Shown here: positions 16,456 to 24,881 of the stretch, piece after piece
How the letters are laid out: the number at the start of each line of letters is the position of its first letter
Numbering within the stretch: position 1 is the first letter of the stretch
Assembly: GCA_035605975.1 (NCBI GenBank)
Contig: DATNGG010000048.1
Coordinates: 1 to 47,821 of the forward strand
Origin: CAIKMD01 sp035605975
GTDB taxonomy: Bacteria > Pseudomonadota > Alphaproteobacteria > ATCC43930 > CGMCC-115725
Direction: 5' to 3'
Length of the DNA stretch: 47,821 bases
Notes under the pieces: generated by a model
Databases searched by the model: none
Told to the model about the DNA's origin: nothing
Seen by the model: only the letters and a program-made list of their open reading frames with translations
Translations under genes and position numbers: made by a program

Positions 16456-17649
16456 TTAGAAGCTTCTATACATGCGGCCGCGATTGAGGATGCGTTTCGG
16501 ATCGAAGCTGTCTTTCAAGCGCTCGGTCAGCGCTTCGACCGCCGGCGGCCGCGGCTGGAACACCGGCACGCTCGCGCGAAGCGCGTCGGGCGCACGGATG
16601 AGCGTCGCATGGCCGGAGCGGAGCGCGGCCCGGATCGCCGCGGCGCCGCCATCCTCCGCGCCGGCAATCGCCAACCAAACCAGGCCGCCGCCCCAATCGA
16701 GGACAGAGCGCGCATCGAGCGTCTTCCGGATCGCGGCAAGAAAGCCGGGAGCGGCGCTCGGCGCAACGGAAACGCGCCAAATGGTGCGCGCGCGATCGCC
16801 CGGCGCCGCGAGCGGTGCAACGTCGCGCAGCGAGCGCCACAGGCCGTGCGAGTCCGCGTCGTCGAGAATTTCCGCCGTGCCGAAGCGCTGCAGCTCGCGG
16901 GCAAGCGCCGCGATGCGCGCCTCGACCGACGGCACGGGGCCCTCGACACGCAGCACCGTCGCCGCTTTGTCGCCGACGGCTACGCCTTGCGGCAGATGCG
17001 CGGCGCCGCTCGGCTCATGCGCGGAGTTGAGCGTCTCCGTCATGGCCGCGAGCGCGGCTCCATCATCAAGGCCGCGCAGCACGAGCGTGCGCGTCGCTTC
17101 GGGCCGCGGCAGAACTTTCACGGTAACTTCGGTCAAGGCCGCGAGCGTGCCGTAGGAGCCGGCCATGAGCTTGCAAAGATCATAACCGGTGACGTTCTTG
17201 ACGACGCGCCCGCCGGCTTTGAACGCCTCGCCGCGGCCGCTGACCCCGGTGAGGCCGAGAAAATGATCGCGCGCCGCGCCCTGGCGGATGCGGCGCGGCC
17301 CGGAGAGATTGCATGCAAGGACGCCGCCGATGGTTGGCGCGGCATCCTCGGTACCGAGCAGCCCGCGCCAATCGCCAGGCTCGAAGGCGAGCATCTGATT
17401 GGCGCCATCGAGCGCCGCCTCGATCTCGGCGAGTGGCGTCGCCGCGCCGGCGGTCAGCACGAGCTCTTCGGGCTCGTAGACGCGGATGCCGGAAAACGCG
17501 CCGAGCTCGAGCCGGTGCGGGGTTTGCGGCGGACGACCGAGGCCGCGCTTGCTGCCGCCGCCCAGCAGCTCCAACGGCTCCTCGCGCTCGAGCGCCTGTT
17601 GGATGACGCCGGCGAGTTCTTGCTCGTCTTTCGGCCGAAAGACCGTCAT
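16456..17649 (-). CDS. glcE: Glycolate oxidase FAD-binding subunit GlcE
   Basis: A 397-residue GlcE subunit, a short relative of GlcD with an FAD_binding_4 (VAO-type) domain. The N-terminal EQELAGVIQQALEREEPLEL, then LLGGGSKRGLGR, gives the flavin-binding start. The TIGGVLACNLSGPRRIRQGA block and FKAGGRVVKNVTGYDLCKLM complete the domain, and the C-terminus ends DSFDPKRILNRGRMYRSF, typical for GlcE. It works in the GlcDEF complex. ATG at 17649. It is separated from glcD by 107 bases carrying a dispersed repeat, so glcEF might rely partly on readthrough or its own promoter. Confidence 0.95.
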   Translation of the reverse strand: MTVFRPKDEQELAGVIQQALEREEPLELLGGGSKRGLGRPPQTPHRLELGAFSGIRVYEPEELVLTAGAATPLAEIEAALDGANQMLAFEPGDWRGLLGTEDAAPTIGGVLACNLSGPRRIRQGAARDHFLGLTGVSGRGEAFKAGGRVVKNVTGYDLCKLMAGSYGTLAALTEVTVKVLPRPEATRTLVLRGLDDGAALAAMTETLNSAHEPSGAAHLPQGVAVGDKAATVLRVEGPVPSVEARIAALARELQRFGTAEILDDADSHGLWRSLRDVAPLAAPGDRARTIWRVSVAPSAAPGFLAAIRKTLDARSVLDWGGGLVWLAIAGAEDGGAAAIRAALRSGHATLIRAPDALRASVPVFQPRPPAVEALTERLKDSFDPKRILNRGRMYRSF

Positions 17650-17663
17650 GGAGCGCTAACGCC

Positions 17664-17735
17664 ACCACGTCACCCCCGCACAAGCGGGGGTCCAGGGATG
17701 CCTGAAGCTGGATTCCCGCGTTCGCGGGAATGACG
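17664..17735. repeat. Dispersed palindromic repeat between glcD and glcE
   Basis: The 107-base gap between glcD and glcE holds two adjacent inverted repeats. The first is CCCCCGC-ACAA-GCGGGGG at 17673-17690 and the second is ATTCCCGCG-TT-CGCGGGAAT at 17712-17731. They are joined by a spacer and bounded by CGTCA at the left and TGACG at the right, so the whole element is itself roughly symmetrical. I recall similar CCCGC...GCGGGAATGAC elements as repeated non-coding units in many alphaproteobacterial genomes. Only one copy lies in this window. Confidence 0.75.
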
Positions 17736-17756
17736 AAGAGAGAAAGCAGGAGACAC

Positions 17757-19244
17757 TCACAGCCGCTCGATGTCGGGATGCGGCAGCGCGCCGCGATGCA
17801 CATGCAGATGGCCGAGCTCGGCGCAGCGATGCAGCTCGGGAAATTGCTTGCCGGGATTGAGCAGCCCGTCCGGATCGAAGGCGCACTTAACCCGCAGCTG
17901 CTGCGCGAGATCGGCTTCGTTGAACATCGTGCCCATGAGATCGCGCTTTTCGACGCCGATGCCGTGCTCGCCGGAGAGGACGCCGCCGACTTCGACGCAA
18001 TAGCGCAGAATGTCGGCGCCGCAAGCCTCGGCCGCGGCCAGCTCGCCCGGCTTGTTCGCGTCATAAAGGATAAGCGGATGGAGATTGCCATCGCCCGCAT
18101 GAAACACATTGGCAACGCGCAGCCCGTGCTGGGCGGCGAGCGCCGTCATGCGCGTCAAGACATCGGGCAGGCGGCGCCGCGGGATGGTCGGATCGACGCA
18201 GTAATAATCGGGCGAGATGCGGCCGACCGCGGGGAATGCCGCCTTGCGCCCGGCCCAGAAGACGAGCCGCTCGGCCTCGGTCTGCGAGGTGCGGCATGAG
18301 ACCGCGCCGTTCTCGCGCGCGATCGCCTCGACCCGCGCGATCAGATGGTCGACCTCGGCGGGCGGCCCGTCGAGCTCGACGATCAGCAGCGCCTCGACAT
18401 CGAGCGGATAGCCGGCATGGACGAAGGCTTCGACCGCGTGGATCGCCGGCTTGTCCATCATCTCCATGCCGCCGGGGATGATCCCCGCGGCGATGATCGC
18501 GGCAACGCAAGCGCCGGCGCTCTCATTCGAGGGAAAGCCGATCAGCAAGGCACGCGCGGTCTCGGGCTTTTTCAGAATCCGCACCGTGACTTCGGTGACG
18601 ACCCCCAACAGCCCTTCGGAGCCGATCATCAGCCCCAGGAGATCATAGCCCTCGGCGTCGAGATGCTTGCCGCCGAGCCGCAACACCTCGCCGCTCATCA
18701 GCACCATCTCGATGCCGATCACGTTGTTGGTGGTGAGCCCGTATTTGAGGCAATGCACGCCGCCCGAATTCTCGGCGACATTGCCGCCGATGGTGCAGGC
18801 GATCTGGCTCGACGGATCGGGCGCGTAGTAGAAGCCCTTCCCCGCGACCGCTTGCGAAATGCCGAGATTGGTCACACCCGGCTGCACCACGGCGCAGCGA
18901 TTGGCGTAGTCGATCTCGAGGACCTGGTTGAACTTCGCCATGCCGAGAACGATGCCGTCGGCCAAAGGCAGCGCCCCGCCCGAGAGCGAGGTTCCGGCGC
19001 CGCGCGGCACGATTTTGACGCCCGTCTCCTGGCAATAGCGCAGGATGGCGGCGACCTCCGCCGTCGAGGACGGCAGCACCACCAGCAAAGGCATCTCGCG
19101 ATAGGCCGTCAGCGCGTCGGTCTCATAGGCGCGCCGCTCATCCTCGGGCACGATCACGGCATCGGCGGCGACGATGGTGCGCAACCGGGCGGCAATCTCG
19201 TCGCGGCGGGCGATGATCGCTGGATCGGGTGGCGGCATTTTCAT
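17757..19244 (-). CDS. glcD: Glycolate oxidase FAD subunit GlcD
   Basis: A 495-residue FAD-linked oxidase that carries the catalytic flavin for oxidation of glycolate (and D-lactate-like 2-hydroxy acids). The FAD_binding_4 domain shows KIVPRGAGTSLSGGALPLAD, PDPSSQIACTIGGNVAENSG and the LLGLMIGSEGLLGVVTEVTV block. The C-terminal FAD-oxidase domain carries VFHAGDGNLHPLILYD and VGGVLSGEHGIGVEKRDLM, with the active-site histidines. It is about the usual 499 residues. ATG at 19244. It is first in a minus-strand glcD-glcE-glcF unit interrupted by a dispersed repeat, and follows rpmJ by 58 bases. Confidence 0.96.
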   Translation of the reverse strand: MKMPPPDPAIIARRDEIAARLRTIVAADAVIVPEDERRAYETDALTAYREMPLLVVLPSSTAEVAAILRYCQETGVKIVPRGAGTSLSGGALPLADGIVLGMAKFNQVLEIDYANRCAVVQPGVTNLGISQAVAGKGFYYAPDPSSQIACTIGGNVAENSGGVHCLKYGLTTNNVIGIEMVLMSGEVLRLGGKHLDAEGYDLLGLMIGSEGLLGVVTEVTVRILKKPETARALLIGFPSNESAGACVAAIIAAGIIPGGMEMMDKPAIHAVEAFVHAGYPLDVEALLIVELDGPPAEVDHLIARVEAIARENGAVSCRTSQTEAERLVFWAGRKAAFPAVGRISPDYYCVDPTIPRRRLPDVLTRMTALAAQHGLRVANVFHAGDGNLHPLILYDANKPGELAAAEACGADILRYCVEVGGVLSGEHGIGVEKRDLMGTMFNEADLAQQLRVKCAFDPDGLLNPGKQFPELHRCAELGHLHVHRGALPHPDIERL

Positions 19245-19302
19245 GCGCGACCTCCACCGGGGAAGCGCCGCGGCCGCACATCAGCGGCCCGGCGCGAAAG
19301 CG

Positions 19303-19428
19303 TCAGCCTTGGCGGGCCTTGAAGCGCGGGTTCGTCTTGTTGATGACGTAGACCCGGCCCTTGCGCCGCACGATCCGGCAGTTCTTGTCGCGCTTTTTCA
19401 GCGACTTCAAGGAGTTGGCGATCTTCAT
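19303..19428 (-). CDS. rpmJ: 50S ribosomal protein L36, zinc-free form
   Basis: A 41-residue L36 protein (MKIANSLKSLKKRDKNCRIV...NKTNPRFKARQG). It has the three-residue insertion and only one cysteine, so it is the C-minus paralogue that does not bind zinc; this is the usual form in alphaproteobacteria. The ATG at 19428 is internal to a longer open frame, but the family start and the promoter upstream decide for it. L36 is a late assembly protein of the large subunit. It is probably monocistronic or weakly linked to glcD downstream. Confidence 0.96.
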   Translation of the reverse strand: MKIANSLKSLKKRDKNCRIVRRKGRVYVINKTNPRFKARQG

Positions 19429-19461
19429 CGGTCGGATCCTGGGGCAAACGCGGCGGCGAAC

Positions 19462-19488
19462 CTTATAAACCCGGCCCCAGCCTGTCAA
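19462..19488 (-). promoter_or_regulatory. Likely sigma-70 promoter of rpmJ
   Basis: On the minus strand TTGACA (19488-19483) is a perfect -35 element, and TATAAG (19467-19462) a good -10 element, with a 15-base spacer that is shorter than ideal. A transcript would start about 25-30 bases before the rpmJ ATG. Confidence 0.5.
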
Positions 19489-19510
19489 CTCGCAGCGTCA
19501 AATCGCAGCA

Positions 19511-20446
19511 TCAACTAGCGGTCGCCCGGCGCCGCCCGCCCAAGGCGACGAAATAGTAGAATTTGAGCGCGCCGCTCGAGAGCGCCGCGACCGCGCGCAG
19601 GTCGCGCTCCACCGCGTCGATCACCGGCGCGGCCTGGGTCTTCGGCAACAGCTTCAACCGGCCGCTTTCGAGGAATCCCTTCCAGCCGAGAAGGATCATG
19701 CGGCGGTATTCGGCGGTGACGTCGCTGGCGATGCGCAGATCGAAGCCGAGGCTTTTGAGGCAGTCGGTATACTGCGCCGCGGTCCAGAGCTGCGGCTTCT
19801 GGCCGCAGCTCGCCTCCCAGGCGGCAAGCTCCGGCCTCTCGCCCGCGGCGCGGTCGCGCACGAACTCGGTGAGGACGAGCTGGCCCGACGGCTTCATCGC
19901 CTGATTCAACACCCGCAGGAAACGCTCCTTCTGGGCAACCGCGTAGGTCGCCTCGCGCGCCAGCGCGTGGTCATAAAAGCCGGCGCGCAGCTCGAAGCTT
20001 TCCGGGTCGTAGACATTCACCTGAACATGCCGCGCAAGCCCATGCGCGGTCGCGGCGTCCGATGCCCGGCGGGCCAAGGCGGGGTCGCGCTCGAAGCCCG
20101 CGACATAGGTTTTGAAGGCCTCGGCCACGCTCTCGGCGGGCCCGCCCAGCCCGGCGGCCATATCGAGCACAGTCATGGACGGACCGAGATGGAATGGCTT
20201 GACCAGCTCCAGCACATAATCGGCATTGCCGGGGATCGTATAGCCGGGGCCGTAGAGCCATTGCCGGACCGTCAGGAGATCGGGCGGCGGGCCGGCGGCG
20301 CGGGCGAGGCTTGGCGCGAGGGCCGTCGGGGCCGTGCGGGCTTGGGGCGCCGGCGCGGCGCGACTCCGCCGCAGGCGGCTGCGCAGACGCTCGAAGACAG
20401 ATGATCGTCTCCGGGCGGGCCGATCGGTCATCGCACTATCCGCCAT
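19511..20446 (-). CDS. SAM-dependent class I methyltransferase
   Basis: A 311-residue protein with a Rossmann-type methyltransferase domain from about residue 55. Motif I is TVLDMAAGLGGPAESVAEAF, followed by YVAGFERDPALARRAS (acidic loop), VNVYDPESFELRAGFYDHAL and a motif with GQLVLTEFVRD. The first 50 residues are arginine-rich and low-complexity (RRRSSVFERLRSRLRRSRAA), perhaps disordered. A GTG at 20458 and an ATG at 20431 are alternative starts; ATG at 20446 is preferred because GAGGGG stands 4-5 bases before it. The substrate is unknown. The nearest relatives by pattern are small-molecule methyltransferases. The gene stands between rpmJ and the aminotransferase, all on the minus strand. 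Confidence 0.82.
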   Translation of the reverse strand: MADSAMTDRPARRRSSVFERLRSRLRRSRAAPAPQARTAPTALAPSLARAAGPPPDLLTVRQWLYGPGYTIPGNADYVLELVKPFHLGPSMTVLDMAAGLGGPAESVAEAFKTYVAGFERDPALARRASDAATAHGLARHVQVNVYDPESFELRAGFYDHALAREATYAVAQKERFLRVLNQAMKPSGQLVLTEFVRDRAAGERPELAAWEASCGQKPQLWTAAQYTDCLKSLGFDLRIASDVTAEYRRMILLGWKGFLESGRLKLLPKTQAAPVIDAVERDLRAVAALSSGALKFYYFVALGGRRRATAS

Positions 20447-20533
20447 GCTTCCCCTCACGCGGCAGGCTGCCCGCCACGACCCCCTCGGGCCTGACAGCCT
20501 GGTCCCTCGAGCCCGCGCGGCGCCGCGGCTCGT

Positions 20534-21781
20534 TTATGCGCCGGGCGCCGCGGCGATAACGTTTCTTGGCGACCGGGCGGCGCCCGATCGCGAATTCCGA
20601 CCGCTTAGAAACTGTTTGATGTTGCGCGTTGCCTGGCGCAAGCGCTGGCGATTCTCGACGAGGGCGATGCGCACGTAATTCTCGCCATATTCGCCGAAGC
20701 CGGCACCGGGCGAGACCGCGACATTCGCCTGCTCGAGCAGCAATTTCGAGAAGCCGAGGCTGCCGAGCTCGCGAAAAGCCGGCGGCACCGGCGCCCAGGC
20801 GAACATGGTGGCGGGCGGCGTGGGAATATCCCACCCTGCTTGATGGAGCCCCTCGACGAGCACATCGCGCCGCGCCTTATAGCGCTCGCGGATTTCCGCG
20901 ATGCAGTCCTGAGGGCCATTGAGCGCGGCCGTCGCCGCCACCTGGATCGGCGTGAAGGCGCCATAATCGAGATAGGATTTGACGCGTCCGAGCGCGCCGA
21001 TGAGGCGCGGATTGCCGACCGCGAAGCCGATCCGCCAGCCCGCCATCGAATAAGTCTTGCTGAGCGAGGTGAACTCGACCGCGATCTCCTTGGCGCCGGG
21101 CACTTGAAGCACCGAGGGCGGCGGGTTGCCGTCGAAATAGATCTCGGCATAGGCGAGATCGGACAACAGCCAGATATTGCTCTTGCGGCAGAAATCGACG
21201 AGCTCGGCGTAGAATTGGAGATCGACCACCTGGGCGGTCGGATTGGCCGGGAAATTGATGACGAGGGCCAGTGGCGCCGGAATGCTCGAGGCCGCGGCCT
21301 TTTTGAGCTCGGCCATGAAATCGATGCCCAGCCCGATCGGCACATGGCGCACCGAGGCGCCGGCGATGATGAAGCCGAAGGAATGGATCGGATAGGTCGG
21401 GTTGGGCGCCAGGATGATGTCGCCCGGCGCGGTGATCGCCTGGGCGAGATTGGCGAGCCCCTCCTTCGAGCCCAAGGTGACGATCACCTCGCGCTCGGGA
21501 TCGAGCTCGACGCCGAAGCGCCGCGCGTAATAAGCGGCCTGGGCGCGGCGCAGCCCGGCGATTCCGCGCGAGGCGGAATAGCCATGGGCACGCGGATTCT
21601 GCACCGTCTCCATCAGCTTCCTGACGATGTGATCGGGCGTCGCGCCGTCGGGATTGCCCATGCCGAGATCGATCACGTCGCGCCCGGCCGCGCGCGCCTT
21701 CGCCTTCAAGGCGTTCACCTCGGCGAAGACATAGGGCGGCAGCCTTTTGATGCGGTAAAACTCGTCCTGCATGCTGACCAT
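20534..21781 (-). CDS. alaC: AlaC-type pyridoxal phosphate aminotransferase
   Basis: A 415-residue fold-type I aminotransferase. The N-terminus (FYRIKRLPPYVFAEVNALKA) and VIDLGMGNPDGATPDHIVRK closely follow E. coli AlaC, which transaminates glutamate and pyruvate to alanine; some members are labelled LL-diaminopimelate aminotransferase. The PLP lysine is in FTSLSKTYSMAGWRIGFAVG. Other motifs are GSKEGLANLAQAI, NPTYPIHSFG and VINFPANPTAQVVD. The frame extends 47 codons further upstream, but the ATG at 21781 (or 21772) matches the family start. The last 20 residues after IKQFLSG are basic and unlike the family, perhaps a local extension. Exact substrate is uncertain. Confidence 0.88.
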   Translation of the reverse strand: MVSMQDEFYRIKRLPPYVFAEVNALKAKARAAGRDVIDLGMGNPDGATPDHIVRKLMETVQNPRAHGYSASRGIAGLRRAQAAYYARRFGVELDPEREVIVTLGSKEGLANLAQAITAPGDIILAPNPTYPIHSFGFIIAGASVRHVPIGLGIDFMAELKKAAASSIPAPLALVINFPANPTAQVVDLQFYAELVDFCRKSNIWLLSDLAYAEIYFDGNPPPSVLQVPGAKEIAVEFTSLSKTYSMAGWRIGFAVGNPRLIGALGRVKSYLDYGAFTPIQVAATAALNGPQDCIAEIRERYKARRDVLVEGLHQAGWDIPTPPATMFAWAPVPPAFRELGSLGFSKLLLEQANVAVSPGAGFGEYGENYVRIALVENRQRLRQATRNIKQFLSGRNSRSGAARSPRNVIAAAPGA

Positions 21782-21905
21782 CGGCTGGAAAGACCAACCC
21801 CATTCTAAAGCGGCTTTCGGCGCGAAGCGAGAGGAAGGCCGGGGATAAAGAGCACGGCTTTCACCTAAGATCGCATGAAGACGCGACGCTACGGGAGGTC
21901 CCCGA

Positions 21906-22175
21906 ATGGCCCGCCGAACCATCGCCGATGCCCTGAGCGGCCGCGAGAGGGCGTTCCTGACCCTCGCCTTTATCGGCCTCGCCGCTCCCCTGATGCCGAT
22001 CCCGGGCGATCATCCCGCCCGGATCGCCGTCCAGTTCCGTCACACCGGCATGGCCTCGCCCCGGCGCTTTGCCGCCTCGGGCGACGCCAGCCTTTGCGCA
22101 GTCCTCGCGGCGGCTCTCTCATTTCAGGATCGCGCCAACGGCGGCTTCACCCGCGTCGATTGCGGCCCACGTTGA
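21906..22175 (+). CDS. Possible small hypothetical protein
   Basis: An 89-codon frame (MARRTIADALSGRERAFLTL...) that I do not recognise. It has GGGAGG 7 bases before the ATG and one hydrophobic stretch (LTLAFIGLAAPLMPIPG), which could be a weak membrane segment. The 485 bases between the aminotransferase start (21781) and the VOC gene (22267) hold nothing else that I can name. Coding status is uncertain because random frames of this length are common in such GC-rich DNA. Confidence 0.3.
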   Translation: MARRTIADALSGRERAFLTLAFIGLAAPLMPIPGDHPARIAVQFRHTGMASPRRFAASGDASLCAVLAAALSFQDRANGGFTRVDCGPR

Positions 22176-22266
22176 ACCCCAGCCCGGCGGCGCTCTTCGC
22201 CATTCGCGGGCGCGGGCGAAAGGCGTAAGCTGGCCCCGAATAGCCGCGCTTCTTGGGAGGAGCACC

Positions 22267-23502
22267 ATGGCATATGGCGAGCAAGCGATTGCAGGCGAGT
22301 ACGATGTCGGCGGGGTGCGCCTCGAGCGGCCTTTCCAGGTGCTGCGCCTGGGGCATTTCGGCTTCAATGTCAGCGACCAGGAAACCGCGCTCCGCTTCTA
22401 CAGCGATCTGCTCGGGCTGCCGGTGACCGACACGCGCAATTTCGGCGAGCAATTCAAGCTGACGAGCCCCAGCGGGCAAGACCCGAACGGGTATTTCCTG
22501 CGCGTCGGCGCCGATCATCATTCGGTGGTGCTATTTCCGCATTGGACGGCGATGGCGTCGCCCGGACCCAAGCACGAAGGGACGGAGTGGATCAGCCATA
22601 TCGCCTGGCAGGTCGGAACGCTGCGCGAGGTCACCGAAGGGCGGCGCTGGCTCACCGAAAAACAGGTGCGGATCGCGCGGCCAGGCGGCCGCGACGCGCG
22701 CGGCGCCAATTGGAACTTCACCGTGAAGGACGCGGATTTTATCTCCAACGAGATCTATTACGGCATGGACCAGATCGGCTGGGACGGCATTTCCAAGCCG
22801 GTGCCGATTTGTCCCGAAGGCGATCCGCTGCCGCCGCTCGACGGCATGGCGCAACCGGATTTCCCGATGGTGAGCCGAGCGATCGCCGAGGGGCTCGATC
22901 TGCGCCAAGGCCTCCACCAGCGTCCTTTCGGCGAACCCAAATACGATGTCGGCGGCGTGATGCTGCCGCGGCCCTTCCGCATCATCCGCAACGGCCCAAT
23001 CCGCCTCTTTGCGCGCGATGTCGCGGCGGCAGCGCGGTTCTATGCCGAGACCATGGGCTTGACCGTGACGGAAGAGATCACCTGGCACGGCCACCGCGCG
23101 GTCTTCCTGCGCGCCAACACCGAGCACCACACGATCGCGCTTTATCCCCTGGCGCTGCGCGCCGAGCTCGGCCTGCGCGCGGATTCGATTTGCATGGCTT
23201 ACGGCATGCAGCTGGGCAGCTATCGCCAGCTCAAGGATGCGGTTGCGTTTCTTGATCAGGCCGGCGTTACGATCAAATATCTGCCGTCCGAGCTTTTCCC
23301 GGGCATCGACTATTCGGCCTTCGCGCTCGACCCCGATGGACACGCGATCCAGCTCTATTACTACATGGAGCAGATCGGCTGGGACGGAAAGCCGCGCCCG
23401 GCAGCGCAACGCCGCAAGGTCGAGAATGGGGCCTGGCCCGAGACTCTGGATCGGCTCTCCGACACTTATCGCGGGCCGGTATTCCAAGGGCCGCTCGGAT
23501 AG
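22267..23502 (+). CDS. Two-domain VOC / extradiol dioxygenase-like protein
   Basis: A 411-residue protein with two vicinal-oxygen-chelate domains, about residues 20-175 and 235-375. The domains are tandem copies: each is introduced by a YDVGGV linker (12-17; 226-231) and closed by MDQIGWDG or MEQIGWDG. In domain 1 the metal triad of type I extradiol dioxygenases is present: His30 (RLGHFGFNV), His111 (ISHIAWQV) and Glu162 (NEIYYGM). In domain 2 the matching positions are about Pro244, Cys309 and Gln362, so that domain appears unable to bind iron. ATG at 22267 follows GGGAGGA. Ring-cleaving dioxygenase is the likely class, but the substrate is unknown and a VOC isomerase or hydrolase is possible. 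Confidence 0.85.
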   Translation: MAYGEQAIAGEYDVGGVRLERPFQVLRLGHFGFNVSDQETALRFYSDLLGLPVTDTRNFGEQFKLTSPSGQDPNGYFLRVGADHHSVVLFPHWTAMASPGPKHEGTEWISHIAWQVGTLREVTEGRRWLTEKQVRIARPGGRDARGANWNFTVKDADFISNEIYYGMDQIGWDGISKPVPICPEGDPLPPLDGMAQPDFPMVSRAIAEGLDLRQGLHQRPFGEPKYDVGGVMLPRPFRIIRNGPIRLFARDVAAAARFYAETMGLTVTEEITWHGHRAVFLRANTEHHTIALYPLALRAELGLRADSICMAYGMQLGSYRQLKDAVAFLDQAGVTIKYLPSELFPGIDYSAFALDPDGHAIQLYYYMEQIGWDGKPRPAAQRRKVENGAWPETLDRLSDTYRGPVFQGPLG

Positions 23503-23551
23503 GACCAGCGTTCTCTCTTGTCAGGCGGCTTGCCGCTCGCCGCCAGCCCGA

Positions 23552-24490
23552 TCAAGGCTCAGCCTTAGCGTTCCCGGCCGCCGCTGTGCCCGCGCCCGCT
23601 CCGCCGAGCACCGCCCGAAAAGCCTTGAGATTGTCGTCGACGAAGCTGGAGAAGGCCCGCACCCGCGGCGCATCGCGCAAATCGCGGTGAGCAACGAGAT
23701 AGAAATGGGTCGTCAGCTCCTCGACCGGCCCCAAAACCTGCAGCAAATCCTGCTCGGCGCTGCCGACCACCACGGGCAAAGCAGCCAGCCCGACACCTGA
23801 TTTCGCCGCTGCGAGCAAGCCGGAGATGCTGTTGCACCGCGCGCCGACGGGCGCGGCCGGCGCGATCCGCTTGAACCAGCGATTGATCGGATGCTGGCCG
23901 AGCTCGACATCGAACAGGGCGATCTCATGGCCGGCGATATCCGCGACCGCCGCCGGCTTTCCGTTGGCCTCGCAATAGGCTTTGCTGGCATAGACCGCCC
24001 AGGGCGAGGAGGCGATCCGGCGCGAGACCAGCGCGTCCTCACGCGGCTCGGTACCGCGGATGGCGATATCCGCCTGGCCTTTGGCGAGATCGAGAAGCTT
24101 GTCGCTCATCACGAATTCGATGCGCAGCCCGGGGAATTGCCGCTCGAACTCGGCGATGAGGTTCGAGCGCATCAAGCGGCCGCCAACCGGTTCGGGGCAG
24201 GTGAGCTTGATCGACCCCGAAAGGCCGAGCCGGGCGTCGCCGAGCCGGCGCTCGAAGGCGAGCACTGCTTCCTCGACCCGTTCGGCATAAGCCACCATCT
24301 CCTCGCCGAGCTCGGTGAGCTTGTAGCCTGTGGAGCTGCGAAGGACGAGGTGGCGACCAAGCCGCTTCTCCAACTCCTCGAGGCGGCGATGAACGGTCGA
24401 TTGGCTGAGCGACAGCGCCTTCGCCGCCGCGAGCGTGCTGCCGTGGCGGGCGACGGCGAGAAAGTACTTGAGGTCGTCCCAATCGAGCAT
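23552..24490 (-). CDS. LysR family transcriptional regulator
   Basis: A 312-residue LysR-type regulator. The N-terminal winged helix-turn-helix is clear (LKYFLAVARHGSTLAAAKAL, then SLSQSTVHRRLEELEKRLGR), followed by a linker and a substrate-binding domain from about residue 90. The ALSLSQSTVHRRLEELE form with His/Arg after VS/T is typical of the subgroup that acts on single divergent targets. The frame runs further upstream to 24856, but ATG at 24490 (MLDWDDLKYFL) fits the family start. It converges on the VOC gene and diverges from a small gene at 24615. The ligand is unknown. Confidence 0.92.
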   Translation of the reverse strand: MLDWDDLKYFLAVARHGSTLAAAKALSLSQSTVHRRLEELEKRLGRHLVLRSSTGYKLTELGEEMVAYAERVEEAVLAFERRLGDARLGLSGSIKLTCPEPVGGRLMRSNLIAEFERQFPGLRIEFVMSDKLLDLAKGQADIAIRGTEPREDALVSRRIASSPWAVYASKAYCEANGKPAAVADIAGHEIALFDVELGQHPINRWFKRIAPAAPVGARCNSISGLLAAAKSGVGLAALPVVVGSAEQDLLQVLGPVEELTTHFYLVAHRDLRDAPRVRAFSSFVDDNLKAFRAVLGGAGAGTAAAGNAKAEP

Positions 24491-24614
24491 GCCCCGGTTA
24501 TGCACCTTTGCTTTCCGGTTTTGCAATCTCGCGGCTGCCGCTCGCGAGCCGCCTGTGCCTAGATGAGGCGCGCCAAGGCAAGGGACGCAACGCTCCACAA
24601 AAGGACAAAGCGCC

Positions 24615-24803
24615 ATGTCGGAACTGACGCTCGCAGGCGATCGGCCGCGCTCGCAAGACATTGGGGCGCGGCGGGTCATCCGAGAATGGTGGCGCCGATT
24701 GATGCGCGGCGGCGAAAGCATCGCGTCCGTCACGCCTTTCGGCGACAACCTGTCGGACGAGGAGTTCGCCTTTTGCCTGCTGCTCATCGCGGCGCATCTT
24801 TGA
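24615..24803 (+). CDS. Small hypothetical protein
   Basis: A 62-codon frame (MSELTLAGDRPRSQDIGARR...) that I do not recognise. AAAGGA lies about 9 bases upstream of the ATG. The product has a basic middle (REWWRRLMRGGES) and a hydrophobic end (FAFCLLLIAAHL). It sits in the 391 bases between the LysR and GFA genes, divergent from the regulator, which is where a LysR target often lies. Coding status is only moderately supported. Confidence 0.45.
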   Translation: MSELTLAGDRPRSQDIGARRVIREWWRRLMRGGESIASVTPFGDNLSDEEFAFCLLLIAAHL

Positions 24804-24881
24804 GGCAGTTTGACCATCGCATCGCCGAGCACGCGCGATAAACTCCCCCGCGGCATTCAGAGTTTGGAAGGAGACGGCACG

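Noticed and set aside
15634..17733. A 699-codon open frame on the plus strand
   Set aside because: It is antisense to glcF and glcE and rich in Arg, His and Ala with no recognisable domain.
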